A DNA stretch of 64,000 bases, taken from positions 73,807,986 through 73,871,985 of the forward strand of contig CM047426.1 of NCBI GenBank assembly GCA_026168455.1, given 5' to 3'. Positions 33,381-46,358 of the stretch are shown here, piece by piece. The notes under the pieces are model-generated. The model was not told the origin of the DNA. It worked only from the letters and a program-made list of their open reading frames with translations, and searched no databases. The position numbers were made by a program, and so were the translations under genes. Source of the DNA: Theocolax elegans (Eukaryota; Arthropoda; Insecta; Hymenoptera; Cerocephalidae). Each line of letters opens with the position of its first letter. Within the stretch, counting starts at the first letter, position 1.

Positions 33381-34458
33381 ATGGACGAAATGCTAAACAT
33401 TCAATCAGGTGTCGTTTTCGATGAGTCAATTGCTCATTACGAAATTCACGCACACCAGCCATACTCATCTATAAACTTTAATAACAATGATGAAATTCGC
33501 ATTTCTATTCAACATCAAGATCTGTGTCTCCTGCCATCACGCAGCACAATATATGTATGTGGAAAATTGCAAAAAGCAGGCGGAGGAGCATTAACTAAAA
33601 CTGCTTTCGTTAACAATGGCATTTGTCATCTGTTTGATGAAATTCGATACGAAATTAATGCGGTGGAGATAGATAAAAGTAAAAATGTGGGTTTAAGCAG
33701 TCTCATGAAAGGATGGACATCGTTTAATCCAAATCAAACTAACATGTTAGAAAATGCAGGATGTTTTGGTAATCAAGAAATAACTAAAACTTCAATTCAG
33801 GAAGGTACCCTATCAAATAATGTTACTACTTATGAGGATTATCAATTATACATAACAAAGATAGAATGGATGATGCCATGTGTTATTGCATCCGATAAAC
33901 AGAAAATTCAGATATTGAATTTTATTGGTAAAAATAATCCTATTTCTATGTATTATTGTTCTTGGGAATTATTTGAATATCCTCTTCTTGCATCCACAAA
34001 CAAACATGTTTGGACGGTAAAAAACATCAAATCAATTGGTGAAACCACGTTTTGTTATTCTTGGATTATAGTCGAAGAAAAAATATTTAAGATTTGCTAA
34101 TGCAAGTCGCTTTGTTCATTGTCAAATCAGCAATCTGAAACTTTTCTTGAATTCGCAATATTATCCATATCAGTTCGCTATTCTCTATGATATGTATGCT
34201 AATTTCCAAAAATCCTACTATGGAAGGGATCCACAGCGATTACTGACAAAATCAGATTTCATAAGATATGAACCACTTATTGTTATTAATTGTTCACGCC
34301 AAAACGAATCTATTAAGAGCGCACCCGTCGATGTGCGAATAGAATTCGAATCTAAAGCTGAATTTCCAGCTAATACTTCAGCTTACTGCATGATCTTACA
34401 TGATCGCATCATTCAATATAATCCTATCAGAATCAGTGAAAAAACTTATCTAAAATAG
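33381..34458 (+). pseudogene. Double-jelly-roll-like major capsid protein, one frameshift
   Basis: The ATG at 33381 opens MDEMLNIQSGVVFDES, then FNNNDEIRISIQHQDL, a cysteine and glycine-rich turn, CHLFDEIRYEINAVEIDKS and LSSLMKGWTSFNP. At about 34080, in an A-run, the frame changes; the other frame continues with NASRFVHCQISNLKLFLNSQ, QKSYYGRD, VDVRIEFESKAEFPANT and YCMILHDRI to a stop at 34456. This pattern is that of the double jelly-roll proteins found with PolB in arthropod elements. The protein would assemble the icosahedral shell. Total length near 358 residues seems short, and a deletion before QFAILYDM is possible. AATAAA follows at about 34475. Confidence 0.72.
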
Positions 34459-34520
34459 CACATGCATTTCAAAAATAAAGAATAAAAAAAATAAAAAAAA
34501 TAAAGAAAAAGTAGAAAACG

Positions 34521-34673
34521 CTATAGGCATTCTGGCATAAGGAGAGGGGAGCACGCTTTCCCTTTCCCTAGGATTCTGAATCACCGACAGAGGTAGTGAG
34601 CCAGAATCCGTACGGCTCACTGGCGGCGGAGAGGGGGGTGAGCCAGAATCCGTATGATCCAGAATGCCTATAG
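34521..34673. repeat. Short inverted-repeat insert (15-bp ends)
   Basis: CTATAGGCATTCTGG at 34521-34535 and its exact complement CCAGAATGCCTATAG at 34659-34673 bound a GC-rich 153-bp piece. Inside, GTGAGCCAGAATCCGTA occurs twice. It lies just past the last capsid gene and could be a tiny MITE or part of the element's end. No target-site duplication is clear. Confidence 0.55.
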
Positions 34674-35924
34674 TTTATCTACTAAAGAGTTTTACGCCAA
34701 TCAAAATAACAATCAAGTTCTACTTAATCTAGGTATAACTATCTAAAATCGAGAAGGAAGCTAGTATCATGATCTTTTATTCGAACCTTGATTTGTTTAT
34801 GTAGATACAAATTTACGTTCATTTTTTTAGAAACTATTATATTAATTTTTTATCTTATTTTTCTGACAATTCTTTGATCAAACACATCTTCTGAATCTTT
34901 AAAAACATGTTATTGTATAATATAGAAAATACATTTGTAATATAGGAGAGAGATGCGGCTTAGCCTTCACGCATACCTTGTGAGAAAAAATAAGTATGAT
35001 ATTTTGGAAGAAACACATCGAAACCATTAGATTATTTAAGTGCACGACGATAATGACCTGTGCATACTTCAGGCACGCAAAACGCGACTTCATTCCGGTG
35101 AATTTAGCGCCCCTACGATTTCATTCCGGTACGCTTGTGGCGTCGTTCGTTCGGTGAACCACGCGTACACCGTGGAAATCCAAAGTGACGGATGATGACT
35201 GTAATCTCCGGCTTGCGCGCTTGATAATTTAGCAGACACCACGATTATCCAGGATTGCAGGTAATTAATGTTTCAATTAATGACGAATTAATTAATAGTG
35301 AATGCTTTCCTACATTTCCTTTTTTAATTGAAAGAAATACAAGAATAATGTGATATATCATGAATTATCGTTGTACTTTGAGAAACTACGGAATTTACGA
35401 TATTTTCAATAGATTATGTAAAATATGTGGGTACAGAAAATTTTGAGCTTTGCACGAGTATTTGCAGCTATTCGTTATGATTTTGTTATTTTTATACGTA
35501 GAAGGCAATATTTTATAATTAAAGCAAAACTGTAAATTTTAACATCAAGAAAACAAATAATACAATTTGATAGATGACGTCTGATTTTTCAATATTTATT
35601 TGACGATTTGAATCGCTGTTCATATTAAACGATTAAGCTTGTAATTTCCGTATATCTCAGTTGCACTTGGTTAGTTATTGTATTCGTAATTTTAAAACAA
35701 AATATATAATTAGGTAAATAAATTATCAATATATTGATAGGAATATTTAATTATTATATGTATATTCACTGTGATGCTTGCATACTGGTGAAATATTAAA
35801 TGCTATTTAAGCTTGGCGCAAGCTGCAGTTTTGACTATGTTACGTCAAGTAAGTTGTCTTGTAAATATCAAAATTTTTCAGTTTTTGGATATTTTTCTCA
35901 AAAACTTATGAAATGATTTTACGC

Positions 35925-36060
35925 TAGGAAAAACCCAAGAAAAATGATATGCACATCTTTAAATCATAAAATCAATTGAAATAAAGCAGATGCCTGTACA
36001 AACGGTTGACCAACGCATATCAATGTGATAAAATAGGGATATTTGACTCCTTTCACTAAG
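35925..36060. repeat. Diverged dispersed repeat (shared with 15.41-15.54 kb)
   Basis: Both places read GGAAAA-C-CAAG, AAATCAATTGAAA-AAA, CAGATGCC, GTTGACCAA-GC and ATTTGA-TCCT in the same order and spacing. The text is otherwise diverged, so this is an old dispersed family. Confidence 0.5.
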
Positions 36061-38230
36061 ACTTTTTGTTCATTTTTACTAAAATTCGGAATTTTTACTA
36101 AGAACTCGCTTTAGTTTAATTATATAAAAACGTTAATATAAGTTATAGCATTAAATAATTAGTTAATTAAGGATTAGCAAATTAAATAAGTATAATATTT
36201 TTTTATTCTGTTTGATTTATGTTTTAGTTAAGAATAATTAACATAATTTTTCCTATTGTATTATGTTAAATATTCTTATCTGCTGAATTAATATTTTATT
36301 TAACCATAAACCGATAAAAGGGGATTTTATATTGTATAATTTATAAACTTATCGGGACTTTGGATTCAACATATGCCATCGAAAAAACCCTGGCACATCT
36401 TTTTAAAAAATGCACTTATATATTGTGCTTACCATTGCAATGTTTATGCGTGCGTGCGTGCGTGCATGCGACTGTATGTGTATCAATCAGTTGGCAATTA
36501 GGTGATTACACGTGGCATTTTATCGTATACACGTAATTCAAAAATTTCTGAAACAACGGTGGCGGCGACGACGAAATGCGTTTAATAATATAGATAAATA
36601 TTGTATTGTATACTTAATCAAGAACATTATACTTGAGGTACAGATTCAGTTATCAGTTTTATAACAAGTAAACTAAGAGCCAGATTTGTACATGTTTATT
36701 TACAAATAAAAGTAATTAATTACTAATATTTAGAGTTAATAACTATATCAAAGATTTAATATTTGAAGGTATTAGATTTTAACATATCCCTATAGCTATA
36801 CCTATATAACATTAAATTGTTGGCTAAAGCGCGGATAAAATTTAGTACTGTTATGACATAAAAACTATTAAATCGATTGAGGTATATCAAAACCTTTTTT
36901 GTGTAAAAAATTATGATTGCGGAAATAAACTATTTAACTTTTTTCTCTCATTTAACGTTGTTCTATTGATATTTTAAATCCCGTACAAATCAATAATAAA
37001 ATAATACGATATGTTTGCAAGTAAAGTACTTACAAAGCGATAATTCTGCAGTGATGCTCGTATCAATTTAAAACAAATTTGATACCTTTAATCTATCGAT
37101 TGAAAATTTAAATTGTAATTGCATTTATTTAATTTTAAAAACTGAATTACTAAAAATGAATAATGTATTTTAATTTTATATTATTTTCAAATATGTTATT
37201 TCCTAGATTATTCGAGTCAGTTTTAATTATGTTCATAACCAGTATTTGTTTAAACAAACGATTTAAAACGAAATCATTGTTGAATTTTTACGAGATCATC
37301 TATGAAATCGTTGAAGCACATTTTCTTTCGATGATTAACCTGCCGATTTCTCCAATTTATATAATTAGGTATATATAAATCGAGCTAGATAATGTTGCTC
37401 TCAAAGTGACAAATAAATTAATAGACTAATTATTTATCATGTGATACATAAAAATGATTTAGTACATTATTTTAAAAAGTTTACAACAAGCACATCAGTG
37501 TTTTATTCGTCTTTAGTTTACCCGTCTTCGTCGTTGCTTATTAGTCTACGTTATCTTAAGCGAGTAAATACGCTAACGAGTGTAGCAGCTACAACTATTA
37601 TAATGACGACTACTATAACTACTACAACGAAAACGGTTACAATGAAGACGTTGAGGGTCGTGATCCATGATCTCGAAGACAATTAATATTAAATCGATTT
37701 GAGCAAATTAATCTAAGCATGTTAATATAAGGAAGAATATGCTGTGTAAAATGTGTACAAGCTTCTAGTGTGAAGCTAATCCTAACGTCTCATGTAGCAA
37801 CGTTGCGTAAGATTTATGTAACAATATTTAAAAATCCCTAATTTTCTTGTGATACACTATTCTTCTTTGAGAAACATATCTATTGTACAGAATGAACTCC
37901 ATATTCTAATATTTGTATAGTTCTCTCTTTCGTCACAGTTCACTTAGCTACACATCTACAGCTAATTCCCTCTTTTTATTGCTATCACTGTGTCTTTATG
38001 TGTACATTTTTCTTTCCTTCTCCTCGTTCTCTTTATCTCTTTCTCTTTAGATTCGCCGAGAGAGGGTCATGGATTATTGCCGTGATCATGTAAGAGGAAG
38101 AGGTGGAGAGAAGGAGGATGACAGTGGCGCTCAACGGTGCGCTTGCTCGTTTATTAGCGCGAATGGCTCTGTCGACAGTTTGATATGCGGCGAAAGCCCG
38201 CCCCTGTCGTCTCGCCTTCTCTGCACTTGC

Positions 38231-38297
38231 TTTCTCTCTCTCTCTCTCTCCCTCTCTCTCCCTCTCATTCCCACAGACACATATGCACACTAGCCCT

Positions 38298-38338
<41 letters not shown>
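38231..38338. repeat. (CT)n microsatellites
   Basis: Two CT runs, 38231-38266 and 38303-38338, with a short non-repeat gap containing an ACACAT stretch. Open frames through them are spurious. Confidence 0.85.
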
Positions 38339-38342
<4 letters not shown>

Positions 38343-40671
38343 ACCTCTCTATCTTTCGAATTCCCACCCCCGCCAAACGCCTTTCATCCACACGGAGAGC
38401 TTCTACGTTGGTGTCGTAAATTTTGCGGGGATTTTCCCGACGAATAATACCACGCAAGTCGTTAAATAATTATTTCGTACCTTTTGTACTACGTGATTCT
38501 ATAGCGTCGAATCATATAATTTCATAAGCTGCGGATTTCCCAGGACGGTATTTTAAATTCTTTTTTTTTTTTGCTACCACTAAGCATATTTTCATTTGGT
38601 TTCAATATTAACAATCATTAGATCTTTTCAGTTTAATTAAGATTTATTGGTTTAATGGTTATAATAATAAAAACATCATTTATTCGAACAATTTTTGGGT
38701 CATGGCAATGAGAAATTAATAATTTCTCGATTGGAAACTCATGTTAAGTAACAACATTAATTTGTTCCTCAACATTTGTATGTCTATTTTTAATAATATT
38801 ATTAAATAGTTTTTTAATTGATTTTTGTGGTACTTAAGAAAAACTTGAAACTTAGTGATTTTTGACAGGCAAAATTTGTTTCATTCAAATAAAAAGAACA
38901 TTTAATGGGACTTAATAAAAATACCCTTTTGTTATAGATTTCAGTTAAATATCTATAATTAATAATCAATATTAATTTTTGACAGATTTTGTAATTAATA
39001 AAGTGTAAATTGTATTAACGTCTGAATAATTATATTAATAATAAAATCAAATAAACTTTAATTTTCATATCAATAATAAATTTAAAAAAACCGAAAAATA
39101 AATGTTGAAATACGGCTTGCATTTATTTAGAGCATAAACGTTGCTGGAACCGAGAAAATATGAAGCAGCTACAGCGAGCGAGAATGGGTTGACGTTCTCT
39201 CGATTTTCATACAGCTTTATCGAGGTCGTTGTCACTTAATTTTAATTGCCTATATCCATACTTCCGCAAGCAACCTCGGGGGATGGAAAGTCATTTCGAG
39301 GGGTATCCGCTGCGTAGGGGTTTGCCTCTATATATAGATATATACATCTCTATAAGAATATTTAAAATAAAATAATTTTAAACACGAAGGTTAACGTGTC
39401 CTGTTAAAGAATGATTTATTTTTTACTTTATACATTTATTCATAAATCCATAAATACTGTCTACTCTAAAAGAGTCTATTTGTCGAATATTTTTTTAGAA
39501 TACATTTCTTTATCAGTTTTTTAGTAAAATTTATAAGTGGTATTGTACGAAAAGTTATAACCAAATAGGTGTCGACGTTTGTTTTAACATAATACCATTT
39601 ACAGAACCGTAAGAAATATAACGTATATTTAATAATAGATTTTAAAATACGATAGAAAGCTTTTGAAACTGAACATAGAACAAAAAGTACGAATTGTACA
39701 AAAATGTGTTTTTATTTTCAAAAGATGAAATTAAGTAATCTTAATTAATAAAATGTTGCTATTAAAGATTTTCAATTATCGTATAAGTTTTCATTAAATA
39801 AGAAAATATTCAATTTCCCGTTGGCAATAAAAACCAATAATACCACAGAAATCGCGAAAGTAAAGAAACCAGCTGCTGCAGTACACCTATATGTATACTG
39901 TACGGCTAATAAATTTTCGATTTTCCTCCCTCACGCGCGGTTAAACTAAATTACCGCGCTCTCTTAATCGGATAAATCAATAAGTCCTTACTCACAAGTC
40001 TGTGCAAACTCGTGAAATGAAAATTACAATACAATAAATTCTGTGGAAGAGAAACATCTCTGTACAAACCCTTCCTCTTAAACTTATTTTTAAATTGATT
40101 ATAAAATTAGTAAACGTGATCGTTGTGTTCAAGAAAAATTAATAATATTCTAATAAAACTAATAAACCTGTATGTATATCAGTGAAGTGTAATTTCATGT
40201 ATCAAAAATTACTACTTCAAGTGCATCCTGTAGTATTTAAAATTCTAGATTACTAATTTGAAAAAATGTGAAGAAAAATTTAGCAAATAGTTGATTATTT
40301 AAAATATTTAAAAAACATTGATATTATAAATAATTCATATAAATACCGTAAACGTAAATATTTATAACAAGTTCACTTATTTTAGTAGTATAAAGTTTCT
40401 TATTAAACAAAGCAATAATTTAAAAATGAAATATTGGAGTCTATCTGTAGAAGCTAAAATCAAGATTTAGCCGATTCCCGTATGTCGGTTTCTCATTTCC
40501 TTCGATTTAACAATTCTTTAAACGTTCGAGACTTCCACCCTAGGAGGGCTATCGGATCCCTCAAGAAATTCTAGCGTTATACTTCCGTACTTCCGGGTGG
40601 GCGGCACGCGAGCGTTTCGCTTATATCTCCGTCGAAGCCGCCATAAGTCAATGTCTACCTCGCCTCGGACT

Positions 40672-40957
40672 CAGTAATTTATTTCTGCGAATTCGCGCAA
40701 GCCTCTCTATTCCTGCGAAGATGCTTCAGGGATACCGAATCGTTCCTAGTAGCTGATGTTCACCAGCCGTTGGGCCTTGATTCTCGAGAGAAGACCGACT
40801 GCATCTGCGTCTCGCAGATTCTCCCGTACTTAGGGCGTGGATTGATCGGCTACGCTCCTCGAACTTTATTAAGACTCGGTTCTCACGTTTCCTTTTTTTA
40901 CAACCATTCCAATACTTTCAGCTGCAGAAAAAGAATTATCAAGTTTCCCAAAAGAAG
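40672..40957 (+). other. Candidate host 5' exon ending in a consensus splice donor
   Basis: A GC-richer segment begins near an initiator-like TCAGT (40671) and ends AAGAAG|GTAAGTAAC, a near-perfect donor, with AT-rich intron-like DNA after it. A short frame inside (from 40770) stops at the donor itself. It could be a noncoding first exon of a host gene or a lncRNA. No protein family is visible. Confidence 0.35.
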
Positions 40958-43900
40958 GTAAGTAACTACTGAGCGTTTGATTTAAAAACATTAAAAGATC
41001 GAATTAATTTCACTTTATTGAATTTATTATTTGAAGAATCATTTAATCTTGCGTATGTGGAGTTTACCTGTGGCCATTTAACTCTTTCAACTGACAAAAT
41101 TTTCAATTAGTTAAAATTAAATTTAAAAACTATGTACATTATCTTAAGAGGATGATAGAGTCTACTTTAATTTAGAGTCAATCCCCCTACCTTATCAACA
41201 GAGCTAAATAAAGAATTAAATTATAATATATAAAATATAACATTAAGTATTTGAAAAATAGGAGAAAATTGCGTCTTTGTTTATAAAAAAGTTATTTCTA
41301 CACAAAATTTAAGAGAAATATATTGTAGTTGCAATAAAATGTGTTGATTAAAATAAATGTATATTCAACAACAAAAATAATGTATATCGTTACCATTAGA
41401 ACACACGTATTGAACTTTTTTTCCTTTTTACGTAAGATGCTTCAAGTATAAGAAGCCGAGAGAATATCTAATATAATTTTGATAAAATAAATGTTAGATT
41501 ATAGGACTCAATGATTGTTCCTTTTAATCAGGAATTTAATGAATATTTGAACGTTTTCCTCTATTTTGGTAAAATCTATTTATCAGAAGAAATTGATTCT
41601 GTGCAATATCAGGTATTCGTTATTTAGTCCGGCCATAAATAACGCAAACTGCCAAGAATCCTTTTAAACCGATCTGCTTTCCACAAGAATCAATATGGAA
41701 TATCCTGAAAAACAATAGCCCTTGTGCACGTAACTTTTCGCATTTCATTAGATACATGACTTGCACAACTGGAATAAAGCACACATTTGGCACAACCATT
41801 GATTGTTTCGTCAGCGAACTTTGTCTATTGCGGAACTATACAACTCTGTAGCCGAGCGCGTTTGTCGATGGTGGAGCGGCGCATCGGTGATTGAAATTTG
41901 ATGTCGCGTGGTCGGCATCACTGCTCCATAGGGTCAACCCGTCGCCCCGAAAATGCTCTACGCTTGTTTGTTTGCGGCCGAGTGCCGGTTCGGCTCAACC
42001 CTCGTTTTTTTATGCGTTACCCGCAACGTTGAAAGTAATGTAGGCACAGTTTCGGAGATATCGACGCGCTTTGACCCTGTGGTTTCGACTACGGTTTCCT
42101 ATGCCCCTCGTTCTTTGATGTTCGTTTTGACGTTCCTGATGACGAGATAACAAGATTGACTATCATTCTTTTGTTGGTTAACAGACATTCTACAACATAA
42201 ATGTCGAATTCGAATAAACTTGTAGAAATATTGGCTTCGGAGAAAATCGATTCAATCTTCATCTCAGAAATTATTTTCTTGTTAATTAATATTTAAAACT
42301 TCTGAACGGAATCTTGTGACGATTCTTACAAAAAATGCGTCCAATGTACGACAAATGCAACTGATTATTTATATCCGGAAGATCACTTAATACGTATTTT
42401 ATTGTTTAAAACCGAATTATAATATATGTTTTATTTTACATTATTTATGTATATTTCTATGGAACAAAATTATTAAAACCAATTGTTTTTCTCTCCAATA
42501 AAACCTTTTAATTACAAATTAATTGTCGGGAATATCTTTACGAATCAACTCACTGAATAATAGGGTTAAATCATACGGGACTTTATACTAAAAATAAAAA
42601 TCATTAAAAAGTTTTACAAGCAGATAAATTCTCGCGAAAAAATGATATAAATTAATTTAACGAAAGATTATTTAATTTAAAGAAAATATTCTATGGCATT
42701 TGAAAATTACGTTAATGTCTTAATAAAAAGAAGTAATGTGGGAATAATATATTTAGGTTTAACATTACGGTAAACCAGTGATTTTTGCAGTGATGCACCC
42801 CTACAAAGAAGGAAATGTCAATAAAAACAAAAGTACATTTTATCTATGATTGAATCAACGCAGATGAAATACAGGTAGTTCAGTGTGTGAGCATGCATGG
42901 TGCAAAGTCGCGTAAATTAACGGCGAGTCACTCTAATGCACAACTTGTGTGTCTGCTGGGAGTCGAGGGAGGTGGGGCACCTGACCCAGCATCCGAGGAA
43001 ACCCACTCCCACGGGATCGCACTTATAACTGGAAATGCAAGTCGCCGCATCGTAGGTATACATACGGAGAGGATCCTTCGAAACTTTGCGTAAGGAGCGT
43101 CGGACTTTTAGAAGGAAGAGGTTCAAGCGGTGGAGGGAGGAGCTAAAACGTTGGAAAACACACGTATAAATCAGGTTACGGTTCACCGGAACTCTCTTAT
43201 TGGAAGTGAGAATGGAAGCGCCGAGTATTTAGAACATCGAGAGAACGGAGAAACGGCAATGGATGAAGATAAAGAGACTGGACGCCAGCGAACCGCAGCA
43301 CGGCTCCCGAATACGATTGTTTTGGCGCGCGAAATATCCTCGTCCGGTTCGATAGAACCTGATATACACTTCGCGCGTCGTAAATTTTTCAATTTGACGC
43401 TGATTCCAATAAAATATTTTTCATGCTCAACTTCTAACTACTTACATCCTTCGATTCTTATAAATTGTGCTTCTTAGACACTTTAGATGTGAATCAATTA
43501 TTATAGGTTTCTTAGACATCTAGACAATTGCATCGATTTTTATTTAAATCATAAAAATGGTCTTATATCGCCCGTATCTTTTTCTTGTATCGTTAAAACT
43601 TTGATTCAAACACATGTTTTAAATAAAAAAATTAAATTGATTATGCCATCGGGAAATCAGTGTAATATCTAATCGAAAATAATCGCCGTTGATTTTTTGA
43701 CATCGATTGACACAAACTTCAAAAGCATTGCATGTACATGATTAGGTATACTTAACACGATAATTCGTAAAAACTTCAAAAAATAAAAATTTGTGTTACG
43801 TAAAGCCAACTCAATCACGAGTACTCTTTATACGCTTAACGGATCGATGAACCTTCGATCAATTTTTGCAATACGTTTTCTGCATACACGATTGTAAACA

Positions 43901-46311
43901 CCCAAGTGCCTTGAAGTCTACGACGTTTTGTGAAGAATTCAAGTCGTGTGAAATTCTCCGTTCAGTGTGTGTATATATACACTCTTCTACTGGATTCCAT
44001 AGATTTGGATTCCCTATCGTCGAGTGAAAAGCTCTGAATGTCCGATAAAGAAATCGAAGATTGCCTTAACTTTGACTCTTAATGGAATTTTAATGTTAAT
44101 GGAAAACCTCTAAAGAATTTAAACGTGTGAAATCCTCGATGTCCTTTATATTAATGAGATTTTCAGATGTTTATTTAAAATTTTAATTATTTCAATTATT
44201 TTCAACTTATTTTTTATCACTTTTTCAAATTTTCCGACAAATATTTTATTATGATGAGTAAAATATAACTACTTTTTTCTATCAAAGTAGCAAATCAATT
44301 TTGTAAGTTAGAATCGATAAATAACAAGTAATCCTGAATTTAATAAAGAAAGAAGTTAATATTTATTAAACCAGTATTAAAGAACCTCAGTCAAAGTAGG
44401 GAAAAAGTTTGGTTTTACGAACGAATTACAGAATAAAATACAGAAACTCAATTTCAATGGGAATTATCTATCCTTAATATATATATATATATATACTTAA
44501 ATACTATATACTTACAAGGGCCCGGGTAGATCGCTAACTCGGCGTCGCCCTTAGTTCAGGGCTCTACCCAATGTCGACTACCCGGGGCTGTCCGTGGCAT
44601 CGGGTTCCTTCAGAATATCGCAGAAGCTGGTGATGAGGTTGACATCTCAATCCGTGAATAATTAACAATTTTATATAACTGTCGCCGTGCATACCGCTAT
44701 GGTATATCTCCTTTTTCTGTCACTATTATAATCACACTATAGAACCACTGCGCGAGTAATAACTCTAGAATCCTTCAACAAGAATGCAACTAATACACTA
44801 TTTCGGTAAACTATAGCACGGGTTTGCTTGTCAGCGCGCGAGTTATCCGTACCTTTCGTATGTAAAATTAAATCGTCCTTTTCTCTCGAACCTATCGAAT
44901 ACTACCGTCCGCGTGTGAATATATATATAATATAATGAGTAGGAGAGCGTCTATTCCAAGTGCTGTCTCGAGACTGACTGACAAAAATCGTCTTTCTGTC
45001 GACCCTCCAAAAGATTTCAGATCTACAGGGGTGGGGGGTAGAGTTACTACAATTGTCATTTTTACCGTTCATACCTTTTGTTCCCTTTTACACTTGTTTA
45101 AACAGGTCGAAAAGCATCGAGCCTCGCAGCTTGACAGTCGACGCTGTGTCATTTTATTGCAGGTATTCGGAAATTCCCGGAACACCTCTACAACTTTGCC
45201 GCATCAATGTTTATTGCGCCATGGTAACAACTGCGATTTGCGAGTACTACAACGACTGTCTACCGACGCGTACTTCTATACATATATACAAATGTACCTG
45301 TATACATCCTTTACAATCGCACTGCGTGAAGCCTATCCCAATAACTTATTTTCTCAAGTTTTCGAAGCGCACATAAACGCGAACAAAAACTTTCAGAGAT
45401 AATAGAAGTTTCTAGAGTTTGAATCTAACAGTTAATATTAACAGTTTTAAAAAATAATAGGTGTAATAGTCGAATCGAAGATTAAATAAATTTTATTAAT
45501 TAAAAAATATTGTAAATTCACTTTGGATACGTCACCGACCGTTTCTTATTAAGATACGTATACCTATTATTTCTGAAAATGTTTATTATTCACTCTTAGA
45601 TTCGAATCGAGAAAAAAGAAAAAATGATGTTAGTCAAGATCGACCGCAAAAAGTTGAAAGAGCGTAAATAATTGCATAAGAGACCAAGAACTAATTTAAG
45701 AGCTAATGCCAAGAGGTAAAAAAGGCTTTTACGAGGGTGTAGAAAGTAGTTTTACGTCTCTCCCAGACATGGCAAACACATGAGCGCCCCTGCAGTTAAC
45801 AGAGTAATAAATATAGCTTTTGACTCTACTTACCAATTCTATAACATAATCATTCTTTCTGAATTCTACTATTTTACCCGTGCACTCTTACATGCTTATC
45901 TGCATTTACCTTCTTTTTAGCATACTGCGTCGATTTATTTCCCCGTATAACGCATACATCGAGGCCAATGATGTCATATCCTCTCCTTCTCGACAAGGTT
46001 CTTTATCGAATTTCCACACACATCAAGGTAGATTGCACTGCATTTACGACCATCTCTCTTCTTCTCTTTTATACTTTTACACATTATTGGGTTATTATCG
46101 TATTTAATTTAAAAATTATTTTATTATTAGCCATTCAAATTTTTAATTGGTTTGATTTTTATTAGTCTTACAATCAATTTGTTTTTTATTCATTTTGACT
46201 AACATTATAAATCTTGGATTAGATTGCGATTGTTTTCTTTATTAATCATTTTATTACATAAGATTGATATTTAGAGATAAATGTTATTTTCCTATTTTTA
46301 AACCTCATTTT

Positions 46312-46312
<1 letters not shown>

Positions 46313-46356
<44 letters not shown>
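46313..46356. repeat. (TA)n microsatellite, ~44 bp
   Basis: A pure TA run in AT-rich noncoding DNA. Confidence 0.9.

Positions 46357-46358
<2 letters not shown>

Larger units (their letters stand above)
34674..40671. other. Noncoding stretch
   Basis: No gene is recognised. It contains a repeated TTCATTCCGGT (35092 and 35121), a diverged copy of text from 15.4 kb at about 35925-36060, a GCGT run near 36440-36470 and CT microsatellites at 38231-38266 and 38303-38338. Low-complexity CT-rich frames around 38.1-38.5 kb are not credible genes. Confidence 0.55.

Noticed and set aside
38033..38469. Ser-Leu-rich frames near 38.2 kb
   Set aside because: CT microsatellite translation; no start context or domain.
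44935..45402. 155-codon frame in a GC-richer island
   Set aside because: Composition is uneven, there is no domain or splice context, and a competing frame overlaps it; not supportable as a gene.
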